A stretch of DNA of 64,000 nucleotides from Labia minor (GCA_963082975.1 OY720350.1:8017488-8081487); one strand, 5' to 3'. Shown: positions 14,401-28,698, numbered from the stretch's first letter. Made by a program: numbers and translations. The notes: generated from the sequence alone by a model not told the origin.

Positions 14401-17400
14401 TAATGATAATTTAGCCCTAAAAAGTGAAATATTTATTTTTAATATAATATATACTTTTCAATTTCACTGCTTTAACTAATGTTAGTGCCCTCTAGTGAGA
14501 TAGGTCAGTATCCTCCTCACAAGTAAATTCTGTAGATAACAAAGAAATTTAGTATTTGTAATTTTTAAAAATAAGCTGGAGTGTCTCCACTCGTCTATCT
14601 CGCTTTTTGAATTAGATTAAATAACATATATAATATTTAAATAAATAAATAAATAAATATTTATTAAACCAGCGTGAGTTTGGCTCTTTGTTGACGTGTT
14701 AGCACGTGATTTGCAGTGTTAAAAAATTAATTCCAGTACTTTCAGTGATTCAATCAAGCTGAAATTCTATATATAGCAGTATTATAAAATTTTTAATCAT
14801 GTGAAAAACTATCAAGCATATATCTTTATTTTTACTGTCACTTTAGATGGAAAAAAAATGAAAACGTGGTAGGTAATGGACCTCTTCCGAATGAGCATCA
14901 TTTCTCAAAAGTTGAGAGAAAACTACAAATTTTGAATAGTGTTCATGTACCAAATTTCATGATTCTAGGTCTAATCTAATTAATTATTTAATTCCGGTAA
15001 TTTCAGTGATTCAATCAAGCCGAAATTCTATATATAGCAGTTTTATATAATTTTTGATTCTATGAAAAACTATAAAACTGTCACAATCGTTATGATAAAT
15101 AGTTTAAATGCTAATCGTTAAACACTCAATTCAAGTTAGGATATAAAAATTTCGAAAATAACAATGAAAATTCATCTATTAGTAAATTCAGATTTTATGA
15201 AATGAGATTTAAATGATTTATTAAATATTTGAATTTATATTTAATTTAAATTGGGATATAATATAATGTGTATTATATAATATAAATATAATATAATATA
15301 AATTTAATATAAAATATAATAAAAGATTGTAATATTTATAATAACATATTATTTTTTTAAATTTTCTCCTTTCTTTTATAACAAAGAAAGGAATTACAAA
15401 AATTTAGGCCGGGCACTGGCCGGGCACTAAGATGATTTTGAACCTTCTCAGTGATGATTTTAAAATGGAAGGAATTCTATTTCACTTGCTAACCATGATT
15501 TTGTACTCACCGAATATAACAACAACCCTTAACAATGTTTTAAAATTTAGTATTTGATATTTTTAAAAAAAAATTATTCTAAATAAATTCCAATTGTATT
15601 ACAATCGGTCATTAATGATAATTTAGCCCTAAAAAGTGAAATATTTATTTTTAATATAATATATACTTTTCAATTTCACTGCTTTAACTAATGATAGTGC
15701 CCTCTAGTGAGATAGGTCAGTATCCTCCTCACAAGTAAATTCTGTAGATAACAAAGAAATTTAGTATTTGTAATTTTTAAAAATAAGCTGGAGTGTCTCC
15801 ACTCGTCTATCTCGCTTTTTGAATTAGATTAAATAACATATATAATATTTAAATAAATAAATAAATAAATATTTATTAAACCAGCGTGAGTTTGGCTCTT
15901 TGTTGACGTGTTAGCACGTGATTTGCAGTGTTAAAAAATTAATTCCAGTACTTTCAGTGATTCAATCAAGCTGAAATTGTATATATAGCAGTATTATAAA
16001 ATTTTTAATCATGTGAAAAACTATCAAGCATATATCTTTATTTTTACGGTCACTTTAGAGGGAAAAAAAATGAAAACGTGGTAGGTAATGGACCTCTTCC
16101 GAATGAGCATCATTTCTCAAAAGTTGAGAGAAAACTACAAATTTTGAATAGTGTTCATGTACCAAATTTCATGATTCTAGGTCTAATCTAATTAATTATT
16201 TAATTCCGGTAATTTCAGTGATTCAATCAAGCCGAAATTCTATATATAGCAGTTTTATATAATTTTTGATTCTATGAAAAACTATAAAACTGTCACAAAC
16301 GTTATAATAAATAGTTTAAATGCTAATCGTTAAACACTCAATTCAAGTTAGGATATAAAAATTTCGAAAATAACAATGAAAATTCATCTATTAGTAAATT
16401 CAGATTTTATGAAATGAGATTTAAATGATTTATTAAATATTTGAATTTATATTTAATTTAAATTGGGATATAATATAATCTGTATTATATAATATAAATA
16501 TAATATAATATAAATTTAATATAAAATATAATAAAAGATTGTAATATTTATAATAACATATTATTTTTTTAAATTTTCTCCTTTCTTTTATAACAAAGAA
16601 AGGAATTACAAAAATTTAGGCCGGGCACTGGCCGGGCACTAAGATGATTTTGAAACTTCTCAGTGATGATTTTAAAATGGAAGGAATTCTATTTCACTTG
16701 CTAACCATGATTTTGTACTCACCGAATATAACAACAACCCTTAACAATGTTTTAAAATTTAGTATTTGATATTTTTAAAAAAAAATTATTCTAAATTAAT
16801 TCCAATTGTATTATAATCGGTCATTAATGATAATTTAGCCCTAAAAAGTGAAATATTTATTTTTAATATAATATATACTTTTCAATTTCACTGCTTTAAC
16901 TAATGTTAGTGCCCTCTAGTGAGATAGGTCAGTATCCTCCTCACAAGTAAATTCTGTAGATAACAAAGAAATTTAGTATTTGTAATTTTTAAAAATAAGC
17001 TGGAGTGTCTCCACTCGTCTATCTCGCTTTTTGAATTAGATTAAATAACATATATAATATTTAAATAAATAAATAAATAAATATTTATTAAACCAGCGTG
17101 AGTTTGGCTCTTTGTTGACGTGTTAGCACGTGATTTGCAGTGTTAAAAAATTAATTCCAGTACTTTCAGTGATTCAATCAAGCTGAAATTCTATATATAG
17201 CATTATTATAAAATTTTTAATCATGTGAAAAACTATCAAGCATATATCTTTATTTTTACGGTCACTTTAGAGGGAAAAAAAATGAAAACGTGGTAGGTAA
17301 TGGACCTCTTCCGAATGAGCATCATTTCTCAAAAGTTGAGAGAAAACTACAAATTTTGAATAGTGTTCATGTACCAAATTTCATGATTCTAGGTCTAATC

Positions 17401-20400
17401 TAATTAATTATTTAATTCCGGTAATTTCAGTGATTCAATCAAGCCGAAATTCTATATATAGCAGTTTTATATAATTTTTGATTCTATGAAAAACTATAAA
17501 ACTGTCACAATCGTTATGATAAATAGTTTAAATGCTAATCGTTAAACACTCAATTCAAGTTAGGATATAAAAATTTCGAAAATAACAATGAAAATTCATC
17601 TATTAGAAAATTCAGATTTTATGAAATGAGATTTAAATGATTTATTAAATATTTGAATTTATATTTAATTTAAATTGGGATATAATATAATGTGTATTAT
17701 ATAATATAAATATAATATAATATAAATTTAATATAAAATATAATAAAGGATTGTAATATTTATAATAACATATTATTTTTTTAAATTTTCTCCTTTCTTT
17801 TATAAGAAAGAAAGGAATTACAAAAATTTAGGCCGGGCACTGGCCGGGCACTAAGATGATTTTGAATCTTCTCAGTGATGATTTTAAAATGGAAGGAATT
17901 CTATTTCACTTGCTAACCATGATTTTGTACTCACCGAATATAACAACAACCCTTAACAATGTTTTAAAATTTAGTATTTGATATTTTTAAAAAAAAATTA
18001 TTCTAAATTAATTCCAATTGTATTATAATCGGTCATTAATGATAATTTAGCCCTAAAAAGTGAAATATTTATTTTTAATATAATATATACTTTTCAATTT
18101 CACTGCTTTAACTAATGTTAGTGCCCTCTAGTGAGATAGGTCAGTATCCTCCTCACAAGTTAATTCTGTAGATAACAAAGAAATTTAGTATTTGTAATTT
18201 TTAAAAATAAGCTGGAGTGTCTCCACTCGTCTATCTCGCTTTTTGAATTAGATTAAATAACATATATAATATTTAAATAAATAAATAAATAAATATTTAT
18301 TAAACCAGCGTGAGTTTGGCTCTTTGTTGACGTGTTAGCACGTGATTTGCAGTGTTAAAAAATTAATTCCAGTACTTTCAGTGATTCAATCAAGCTGAAA
18401 TTCTATATATAGCAGTATTATAAAATTTTTAATCATGTGAAAAACTATCAAGCATATATCTTTATTTTTACTGTCACTTTAGATGGAAAAAAAATGAAAA
18501 CGTGGTAGGTAATGGACCTCTTCCGAATGAGCATCATTTCTCAAAAGTTGAGAGAAAACTACAAATTTTGAATAGTGTTCATGTACCAAATTTCATGATT
18601 CTAGGTCTAATCTAATTAATTATTTAATTCCGGTAATTTCAGTGATTCAATCAAGCCGAAATTCTATATATAGCAGTTTTATATAATTTTTGATTCTATG
18701 AAAAACTATAAAACTGTCACAATCGTTATGATAAATAGTTTAAATGCTAATCGTTAAACACTCAATTCAAGTTAGGATATAAAAATTTCGAAAATAACAA
18801 TGAAAATTCATCTATTAGTAAATTCAGATTTTATGAAATGAGATTTAAATGATTTATTAAATATTTGAATTTATATTTAATTTAAATTGGGATATAATAT
18901 AATGTGTATTATATAATATAAATATAATATAATATAAATTTAATATAAAATATAATAAAAGATTGTAATATTTATAATAACATATTATTTTTTTAAATTT
19001 TCTCCTTTCTTTTATAACAAAGAAAGGAATTACAAAAATTTAGGCCGGGCACTGGCCGGGCACTAAGATGATTTTGAATCTTCTCAGTGATGATTTTAAA
19101 ATGGAAGGAATTCTATTTCACTTGCTAACCATGATTTTGTACTCACCGAATATAACAACAACCCTTAACAATGTTTTAAAATTTAGTATTTGATATTTTT
19201 AAAAAAAAATTATTCTAAATTAATTCCAATTGTATTATAATCGGTCATTAATGATAATTTAGCCCTAAAAAGTGAAATATTTATTTTTAATATAATATAT
19301 ACTTTTCAATTTCACTGCTTTAACTAATGTTAGTGCCCTCAAGTGAGATAGGTCAGTATCCTCCTCACAAGTAAATTCTGTAGATAACAAAGAAATTTAG
19401 TATTTGTAATTTTTAGAAATAAGCTGGAGTGTCTCCACTCGTCTATCTCGCTTTTTGAATTAGATTAAATAACATATATAATATTTAAATAAATAAATAA
19501 ATAAATATTTATTAAACCAGCGTGAGTTTGGCTCTTTGTTGACGTGTTACCACGTGATTTGCAGTGTTAAAAAATTAATTCCAGTACTTTCAGTGATTCA
19601 ATCAAGCTGAAATTCTATATATAGCAGTATTATAAAATTTTTAATCATGTGAAAAACTATCAAGCATATATCTTTATTTTTACTGTCACTTTAGATGGAA
19701 AAAAAATGAAAACGTGGTAGGTAATGGACCTCTTCCGAATGAGCATCATTTCTCAAAAGTTGAGAGAAAACTACAAATTTTGAATAGTGTTCATGTACCA
19801 AATTTCATGATTCTAGGTCTAATCTAATTAATTATTTAATTCCGGTAATTTCAGTGATTCAATCAAGCCGAAATTCTATATATAGCAGTTTTATATAATT
19901 TTTGATTCTATGAAAAACTATAAAACTGTCACAATCGTTATGATAAATAGTTTAAATGCTAATCGTTAAACACTCAATTCAAGTTAGGATATAAAAATTT
20001 CGAAAATAACAATGAAAATTCATCTATTAGTAAATTCAGATTTTATGAAATGAGATTTAAATGATTTATTAAATATTTGAATTTATATTTAATTTAAATT
20101 GGGATATAATATAATGTGTATTATATAATATAAATATAATATAATATAAATTTAATATAAAATATAATAAAAGATTGTAATATTTATAATAACATATTAT
20201 TTTTTTAAATTTTCTCCTTTCTTTTATAACAATGAAAGGAATTACAAAAATTTAGGCCGGGCACTGGCCGGGCACTAAGATGATTTTGAACCTTCTCAGT
20301 GATGATTTTAAAATGGAAGGAATTCTATTTCACTTGCTAACCATGATTTTGTACTCACCGAATATAACAACAACCCTTAACAATGTTTTAAAATTTAGTA

Positions 20401-23400
20401 TTTGATATTTTTAAAAAAAAATTATTCTAAATAAATTCCAATTGTATTACAATCGGTCATTAATGATAATTTAGCCCTAAAAAGTGAAATATTTATTTTT
20501 AATATAATATATACTTTTCAATTTCACTGCTTTAACTAATGATAGTGCCCTCTAGTGAGATAGGTCAGTATCCTCCTCACAAGTAAATTCTGTAGATAAC
20601 AAAGAAATTTAGTATTTGTAATTTTTAAAAATAAGCTGGAGTGTCTCCACTCGTCTATCTCGCTTTTTGAATTAGATTAAATAACATATATAATATTTAA
20701 ATAAATAAATAAATAAATATTTATTAAACCAGCGTGGTTTGGCTCTTTGTTGACGTGTTAGCACGTGATTTGCAGTGTTAAAAAATTAATTCCAGTACTT
20801 TCAGTGATTCAATCAAGCTGAAATTCTATATATAGCAGTATTATAAAATTTTTAATCATGTGAAAAACTATCAAGCATATATCTTTATTTTTACTGTCAC
20901 TTTAGAGGAAAAAAAAATGAAAACGTGGTAGGTAATGGACCTCTTCCGAATGAGCATCATTTCTCAAAAGTTGAGAGAAAACTACAAATTTTGAATAGTG
21001 TTCATGTACCAAATTTCATGATTCTAGGTCTAATCTAATTAATTATTTAATTCCGGTAATTTCAGTGATTCAATCAAGCCGAAATTCTATATATAGCAGT
21101 TTTATATAATTTTTGATTCTATGAAAAACTATAAAACTGTCACAATCGTTATGATAAATAGTTTAAATGCTAATCGTTAAACACTCAATTCAAGTTAGGA
21201 TATAAAAATTTCGAAAATAACAATGAAAATTCATCTATTAGTAAATTCAGATTTTATGAAATGAGATTTAAATGATTTATTAAATATTTGAATTTATATT
21301 TAATTTAAATTGGGATATAATATAATGTGTATTATATAATATAAATATAATATAATATAAATTTAATATAAAATATAATAAAAGATTGTAATATTTATAA
21401 TAACATATTATTTTTTTAAATTTTCTCCTTTCTTTTATAACAATGAAAGGAATTACAAAAATTTAGGCCGGGCACTGGCCGGGCACTAAGATGATTTTGA
21501 ACCTTCTCAGTGATGATTTTAAAATGGAAGGAATTCTATTTCACTTGCTAACCATGATTTTGTACTCACCGAATATAACAACAACCCTTAACAATGTTTT
21601 AAAATTTAGTATTTGATATTTTTAAAAAAAAATTATTCTAAATAAATTCCAATTGTATTACAATCGGTCATTAATGATAATTTAGCCCTAAAAAGTGAAA
21701 TATTTATTTTTAATATAATATATACTTTTCAATTTCACTGCTTTAACTAATGATAGTGCCCTCTAGTGAGATAGGTCAGTATCCTCCTCACAAGTAAATT
21801 CTGTAGATAACAAAGAAATTTAGTATTTGTAATTTTTAAAAATAAGCTGGAGTGTCTCCACTCGTCTATCTCGCTTTTTGAATTAGATTAAATAACATAT
21901 ATAATATTTAAATAAATAAATAAATAAATATTTATTAAACCAGCGTGAGTTTGGCTCTTTGTTGACGTGTTAGCACGTGATTTGCAGTGTTAAAAAATTA
22001 ATTCCAGTACTTTCAGTGATTCAATCAAGCTGAAATTCTATATATAGCAGTATTATAAAATTTTTAATCATGTGAAAAACTATCAAGCATATATCTTTAT
22101 TTTTACTGTCACTTTAGATGGAAAAAAAATGAAAACGTGGTAGGTAATGGACCTCTTCCGAATGAGCATCATTTCTCAAAAGTTGAGAGAAAACTACAAA
22201 TTTTGAATAGTGTTCATGTACCAAATTTCATGATTCTAGGTCTAATCTAATTAATTATTTAATTCCGGTAATTTCAGTGATTCAATCAAGCCGAAATTCT
22301 ATATATAGCAGTTTTATATAATTTTTGATTCTATGAAAAACTATAAAACTGTCACAATCGTTATGATAAATAGTTTAAATGCTAATCGTTAAACACTCAA
22401 TTCAAGTTAGGATATAAAAATTTCGAAAATAACAATGAAAATTCATCTATTAGTAAATTCAGATTTTATGAAATGAGATTTAAATGATTTATTAAATATT
22501 TGAATTTATATTTAATTTAAATTGGGATATAATATAATGTGTATTATATAATATAAATATAATATAATATAAATTTAATATAAAATATAATAAAAGATTG
22601 TAATATTTATAATAACATATTATTTTTTTAAATTTTCTCCTTTCTTTTATAACAAAGAAAGGAATTACAAAAATTTAGGCCGGGCACTGGCCGGGCACTA
22701 AGATGATTTTGAACCTTCTCAGTGATGATTTTAAAATGGAAGGAATTCTATTTCACTTGCTAACCATGATTTTGTACTCACCGAATATAACAACAACCCT
22801 TAACAATGTTTTAAAATTTAGTATTTGATATTTTTAAAAAAAAATTATTCTAAATAAATTCCAATTGTATTACAATCGGTCATTAATGATAATTTAGCCC
22901 TAAAAAGTGAAATATTTATTTTTAATATAATATATACTTTTCAATTTCACTGCTTTAACTAATGATAGTGCCCTCTAGTGAGATAGGTCAGTATCCTCCT
23001 CACAAGTAAATTCTGTAGATAACAAAGAAATTTAGTATTTGTAATTTTTAAAAATAAGCTGGAGTGTCTCCACTCGTCTATCTCGCTTTTTGAATTAGAT
23101 TAAATAACATATATAATATTTAAATAAATAAATAAATAAATATTTATTAAACCAGCGTGGTTTGGCTCTTTGTTGACGTGTTAGCACGTGATTTGCAGTG
23201 TTAAAAAATTAATTCCAGTACTTTCAGTGATTCAATCAAGCTGAAATTCTATATATAGCAGTATTATAAAATTTTTAATCATGTGAAAAACTATCAAGCA
23301 TATATCTTTATTTTTACTGTCACTTTAGAGGAAAAAAAAATGAAAACGTGGTAGGTAATGGACCTCTTCCGAATGAGCATCATTTCTCAAAAGTTGAGAG

Positions 23401-25440
23401 AAAACTACAAATTTTGAATAGTGTTCATGTACCAAATTTCATGATTTTAGGTCTAATCTAATTAATTATTTAATTCCGGTAATTTCAGTGATTCAATCAA
23501 GCCGAAATTCTATATATAGCAGTTTTATATAATTTTTGATTCTATGAAAAACTATAAAACTGTCACAAACGTTATGATAAATAGTTTAAATGCTAATCGT
23601 TAAACACTCAATTCAAGTTAGGATATAAAAATTTCGAAAATAACAATGAAAATTCATCTATTAGTAAATTCAGATTTTATGAAATGAGATTTAAATGATT
23701 TATTAAATATTTGAATTTATATTTAATTTAAATTGGGATATAATATAATCTGTATTATATAATATAAATATAATATAATATAAATTTAATATAAAATATA
23801 ATAAAAGATTGTAATATTTATAATAACATATTATTTTTTTAAATTTTCTCCTTTCTTTTATAACAAAGAAAGGAATTACAAAAATTTAGGCCGGGCACTG
23901 GCCGGGCACTAAGATGATTTTGAATCTTCTCAGTGATGATTTTAAAATGGAAGGAATTCTATTTCACTTGCTAACCATGATTTTGTACTCACCGAATATA
24001 ACAACAACCCTTAACAATGTTTTAAAATTTAGTATTTGATATTTTTAAAAAAAAATTATTCTAAATTAATTCCAATTGTATTATAATCGGTCATTAATGA
24101 TAATTTAGCCCTAAAAAGTGAAATATTTATTTTTAATATAATATATACTTTTCAATTTCACTGCTTTAACTAATGTTAGTGACCTCTAGTGAGATAGGTC
24201 AGTATCCTCCACACAAGTAAATTCTGTAGATAACAAAGAAATTTAGTATTTGTAATTTTTAGAAATAAGCTGGAGTGTCTCCACTCGTCTATCTCGCTTT
24301 TTGAATTAGATTAAATAACATATATAATATTTAAATAAATAAATAAATAAATATTTATTAAACCAGCGTGAGTTTGGCTCTTTGTTGACGTGTTAGCACG
24401 TGATTTGCAGTGTTAAAAAATTAATTCCAGTACTTTCAGTGATTCAATCAAGCTGAAATTCTATATATAGCAGTATTATAAAATTTTTAATCATGTGAAA
24501 AACTATCAAGCATATATCTTTATTTTTACTGTCACTTTAGAGGGAAAAAAAATGAAAACGTGGTAGGTAATGGACCTCTTCCGAATGAGCATCATTTCTC
24601 AAAAGTTGAGAGAAAACTACAAATTTTGAATAGTGTTCATGTACCAAATTTCATGATTCTAGCTCTAATCTAATTAATTATTTAATTCCGGTAATTTCAG
24701 TGATTCAATCAAGCCGAAATTCTATATATAGCAGTTTTATATAATTTTTGATTCTATGAAAAACTATAAAACTGTCACAAACGTTATAATAAATAGTTTA
24801 AATGCTAATCGTTAAACACTCAATTCAAGTTAGGATATAAAAATTTCGAAAATAACAATGAAAATTCATCTATTAGTAAATTCAGATTTTATGAAATGAG
24901 ATTTAAATGATTTATTAAATATTTGAATTTATATTTAATTTAAATTGGGATATAATATAATGTGTATTATATAATATAAATATAATATAATATAAATTTA
25001 ATATAAAATATAATAAAAGATTGTAATATTTATAATAACATATTATTTTTTTAAATTTTCTCCTTTCTTTTATAAGAAAGAAAGGAATTACAAAAATTTA
25101 GGCCGGGCACTGGCCGGGCACTAAGATGATTTTGAATCTTCTCAGTGATGATTTTAAAATGGAAGGAATTCTATTTCACTTGCTAACCATGATTTTGTAC
25201 TCACCGAATATAACAACAACCCTTAACAATGTTTTAAAATTTAGTATTTGATATTTTTAAAAAAAAATTATTCTAAATTAATTCCAATTGTATTATAATC
25301 GGTCATTAATGATAATTTAGCCCTAAAAAGTGAAATATTTATTTTTAATATAATATATACTTTTCAATTTCACTGCTTTAACTAATGTTAGTGCCCTCTA
25401 GTGAGATAGGTCAGTATCCTCCTCACAAGTAAATTCTGTA

Positions 25441-26653
25441 GATAACAAAGAAATTTAGTATTTGTAATTTTTAAAAATAAGCTGGAGTGTCTCCACTCGT
25501 CTATCTCGCTTTTTGAATTAGATTAAATAACATATATAATATTTAAATAAATAAATAAATAAATATTTATTAAACCAGCGTGAGTTTGGCTCTTTGTTGA
25601 CGTGTTAGCACGTGATTTGCAGTGTTAAAAAATTAATTCCAGTACTTTCAGTGATTCAATCAAGCTGAAATTCTATATATAGCAGTATTATAAAATTTTT
25701 AATCATGTGAAAAACTATCAAGCATATATCTTTATTTTTACTGTCACTTTAGATGGAAAAAAAATGAAAACGTGGTAGGTAATGGACCTCTTCCGAATGA
25801 GCATCATTTCTCAAAAGTTGAGAGAAAACTACAAATTTTGAATAGTGTTCATGTACCAAATTTCATGATTCTAGGTCTAATCTAATTAATTATTTAATTC
25901 CGGTAATTTCAGTGATTCAATCAAGCCGAAATTCTATATATAGCAGTTTTATATAATTTTTGATTCTATGAAAAACTATAAAACTGTCACAAACGTTATA
26001 ATAAATAGTTTAAATGCTAATCGTTAAACACTCAATTCAAGTTAGGATATAAAAATTTCGAAAATAACAATGAAAATTCATCTATTAGTAAATTCAGATT
26101 TTATGAAATGAGATTTAAATGATTTATTAAATATTTGAATTTATATTTAATTTAAATTGGGATACAATATAATCTGTATTATATAATATAATAAATACAA
26201 TATAATATAAATTTAATATAAAATATAATAAAAGATTGTAATATTTATAATAAAATATAATAAAAGATTGTAATATTTATAATAACATATTATTTTTTTA
26301 AATTTTCTCCTTTCTTTTATAACAAAGAAAGGAATTACAAAAATTTAGTCCGGGCACTGGCCGGGCACTAAGATGATTTTGAAACTTCTCAGTGATGATT
26401 TTAAAATGGAAGGAATTCTATTTCACTTGCTAACCATGATTTTGTACTCACCGAATATAACAACAACCCTTAACAATGTTTTAAAATTTAGTATTTGATA
26501 TTTTTAAAAAAAAATTATTCTAAATTAATTCCAATTGTATTACAATCGGTCATTAATGATAATTTAGCCCTAAAAAGTGAAATATTTATTTTTAATATAA
26601 TATATACTTTTCAATTTCACTGCTTTAACTAATGTTAGTGCCCTCTAGTGAGA
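25441..26653 (+). repeat. Last, diverged satellite unit at the array edge
   Basis: This unit carries private changes not seen in the others: a local duplication of about 32 bp of AAAATATAATAAAAGATTG-type sequence near 26219-26280, and TTTAGTCCGGGCAC in place of TTTAGGCCGGGCAC. It breaks off at CCCTCTAGTGAG and is joined directly to AAAAATGAAAACGTGG of the element's 3' part. Extra divergence at the edge of an array is usual for satellites. Confidence 0.9.
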
Positions 26654-26791
26654 AAAATGAAAACGTGGTAGGAAATGGACCTCTTCCGAATGAGCATCAT
26701 TTCTCAAAAGTTAAGAGAAAACTACAAATTTTGAATAATGCACGTGTACTAAATTTCATTGTTCTAACTCAAACCGTTTTTGCGTAATCTT

Positions 26792-26833
<42 letters not shown>

Positions 26834-26850
26834 GCGAGGAAGTAAAAAAT
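26654..26850 (+). mobile_element. 3' end of the HINE-like element closing the array
   Basis: From AAAACGTGGTAGG the sequence follows the 3' part of dispersed copies (compare 41161-41445): GAATAATGCACGTGTAC, CTCAAACCGTTTTTGCGTAATC, then a (CA)n microsatellite at about 26797-26832. It finishes CTGGCGAGGAAGTAAAAA, a damaged form of the terminal hairpin CTATCTCTGGCGAGATAG plus TAAAA. The segment between the microsatellite and the hairpin in full copies is missing here. Confidence 0.85.
26797..26832 (+). repeat. (CA)n microsatellite inside the element 3' end
   Basis: Uninterrupted CA dinucleotides. Comparable but shorter CA tracts occupy the same place in the copies near 36695, 41300, 43450, 57840 and 62185, so this is an inherited part of the element that has lengthened here. 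Confidence 0.95.
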
Positions 26851-27530
26851 TTTATCTGGAGTTTTGTTTATTCTTTTATTTTTCTATTTGACTTGAAAAA
26901 TATTAATTATCATATATTAACTATACGACAATTAACCCCTTCATATTAAAATCATTATCAGGACAATTCAAATAAACCCTTTAATAACTTTATTAGATCT
27001 ATGTCTATTTTACTAAATTACCCATTTGGAAAATCAATTAATATCAAATAGGATAATTTTCATAGGCAATATTATATTTGAAAATGTAAATAGCTATTTT
27101 AATATTCATACAAAATTTAAATTTAAAATTTTAATAAATTATTTCTTTGTGGTTGATAACAATGAAATCGCCAGTTTTAACTTTGCAAATTTAATAATAG
27201 AATGGGTGAAAGTATATTTAAATGCGCTTAGTATTAATATAAATAGACTAACTATATATTGTATGTTAATAATAAACCTTCCAACATTATATATGAATAA
27301 TCCAGGATGTATATATATACATTTATATATTCTTAACTTAATTCCAATCCAATCATAGTGTAGAATAATTAATGATATTTATTTTTAAATAAATTGGTAT
27401 ATTAATAATTCTAACTTTCGTTTATTAAATTTATTTCACATTATATTCAATTTCTAATTTAATTTTTACACAAGATTAAGTATCAAGCATGAATTAAGTA
27501 AAAATTTAAAAAGAAAACACATATTAAACC
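26851..27530. other. AT-rich spacer between array end and an inverted copy
   Basis: No repeat or gene recognised. An open frame of 110 codons at 27026-27358 is made almost entirely of AT-rich codons (Ile, Asn, Tyr, Phe, Leu), has no family resemblance, and is judged chance. Confidence 0.6.
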
Positions 27531-28698
27531 ATTACGAAAAAATGGTTTGAGTTAGAACAATGAAATTTGGTACACGTGCATTATTCAAAACTTTTGGGAA
27601 ATGAAGCTCATTCGGAAGAGGGTCATTATCTTCAACGTTTTCTAAATTAACCTTAAAAATAAAGATATATGTTTGATAGTTTTTTACATGATTATAAATT
27701 TTATAAAACTGCTAGATATAGAGTTTCAGCTTGATTGAATCACTGAAAGTACCGGAATTAATTTTTAACACTGCAAATCACGCGCCAACACGTGGCGTGG
27801 TGTCATCAACAAAAACACGCGCTGGTTTAATAAATATTATTTATTAATTTAAATATTATATATGTAATTTAATCCAATTCATATAGCGATATAGTCGTGT
27901 GGAGACACTCCAGCTTATTTTTTAAAAATTACAAATATGAAATTTCTTTGTGATCTACAGAATCTACTTGTGAGCAGGATACTGACCTATCTCACTAGAG
28001 GGCACTAACATTATTTAATGAAGTGAAATTGAAAAGTATATTTTATCTTAAAAAATAAATATTTCACTTAGTATGGCTAAAATATCATCAAAGACCGATT
28101 ATAATACAATTGGAATTAATTTAGAATAATTTTTTTTTTAAAATATCAAATACTCAATTTTCAAACATTGTTAAGGGCTGTTGTTATATTTGTTGAGTAC
28201 AAAATCATGGTTAGCAAGTGAAATAGAATTCCTTCCATTTTAAAATCATCACTGAGAAGATTCAAAATCATCTTAGTGCCCGGCCAGTGCCCGGCCTGTG
28301 AATTTTTGCAATTCCTTTCTTTGTAATAAAAGAAAGGAGAAAATTTGAAAAAATAATATGTTATAAATATTATATTTTATATTATATATTATATATTATA
28401 TATTAAAAATATTAAATTAAATTTATATTTATAAAATACTTATTCTATTATATTTATAATACAGATTATATTATTTCCAAATTTAAATAAATATAAATAC
28501 AAATATTTAATAAATCATTTAAATCTCATTTCATAAAATCTAAATTTACTAATAAATGAATTTTCATTATTATTTATCGAATCCTAACTTGAATGTTTAA
28601 CGATTAGCATTTAAACTATTTATTATAAAGTTTTTCACAACTTCACTTGGAGTCTGTCTGTCTCTGTCTCAGACTCTCTGTCTGTTCGCTCTTTTGAC
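27531..28698 (-). mobile_element. HINE-like element copy, inverted, 3'-truncated
   Basis: Read on the minus strand it starts (28698 side) with a GCGAACAGACAGAGAG-type lead also present at 34911, then the AT-rich block, CCTTTCTTT palindrome, GGCCGGGCAC pair, GAGATAGGTCAG block, GGAGTGTCTCCAC motif, and the body to CTCAAACCATTTTTTCGTAAT near 27531. The microsatellite and terminal hairpin are absent. It keeps the ancestral longer form at the GTTGATGACACC-like site that array units have lost. It lies head-on to the array, about 700 bp from the array's 3' end. Confidence 0.9.

Larger units (their letters stand above)
1..26653 (+). repeat. Tandem satellite array, 22 units of about 1211 bp
   Basis: Head-to-tail copies start at 1, 1212, 2424, 3635, 4846, 6057, 7268, 8479, 9690, 10901, 12113, 13324, 14535, 15747, 16959, 18171, 19383, 20595, 21806, 23018, 24229 and 25441, taking GATAACAAAGAAATTT as an arbitrary unit start. 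Spacing is 1211 or 1212 bp throughout, and copies differ by scattered single changes and a few short indels. The array continues past the left edge. I see no open frame of note in the unit. Each unit is a permuted internal part of the dispersed element annotated at 32137-34100 and elsewhere. Orientation is that of the element's 5' to 3' direction. Confidence 0.98.

Noticed and set aside
1-26653. CRISPR-like array or protein-coding tandem gene cluster
   Set aside because: Units are 1.21 kb with no spacers, the genome is eukaryotic, and no coding frame repeats within the units.
1-26653. Array as repeated LTR-type elements
   Set aside because: There are no terminal duplicated blocks, primer sites or coding traces. 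The unit is explained by the hairpin-ended dispersed element.
27026-27358. 110-codon open frame
   Set aside because: Composition is that of translated AT-rich DNA, with no motif, splice context or similarity recognised.
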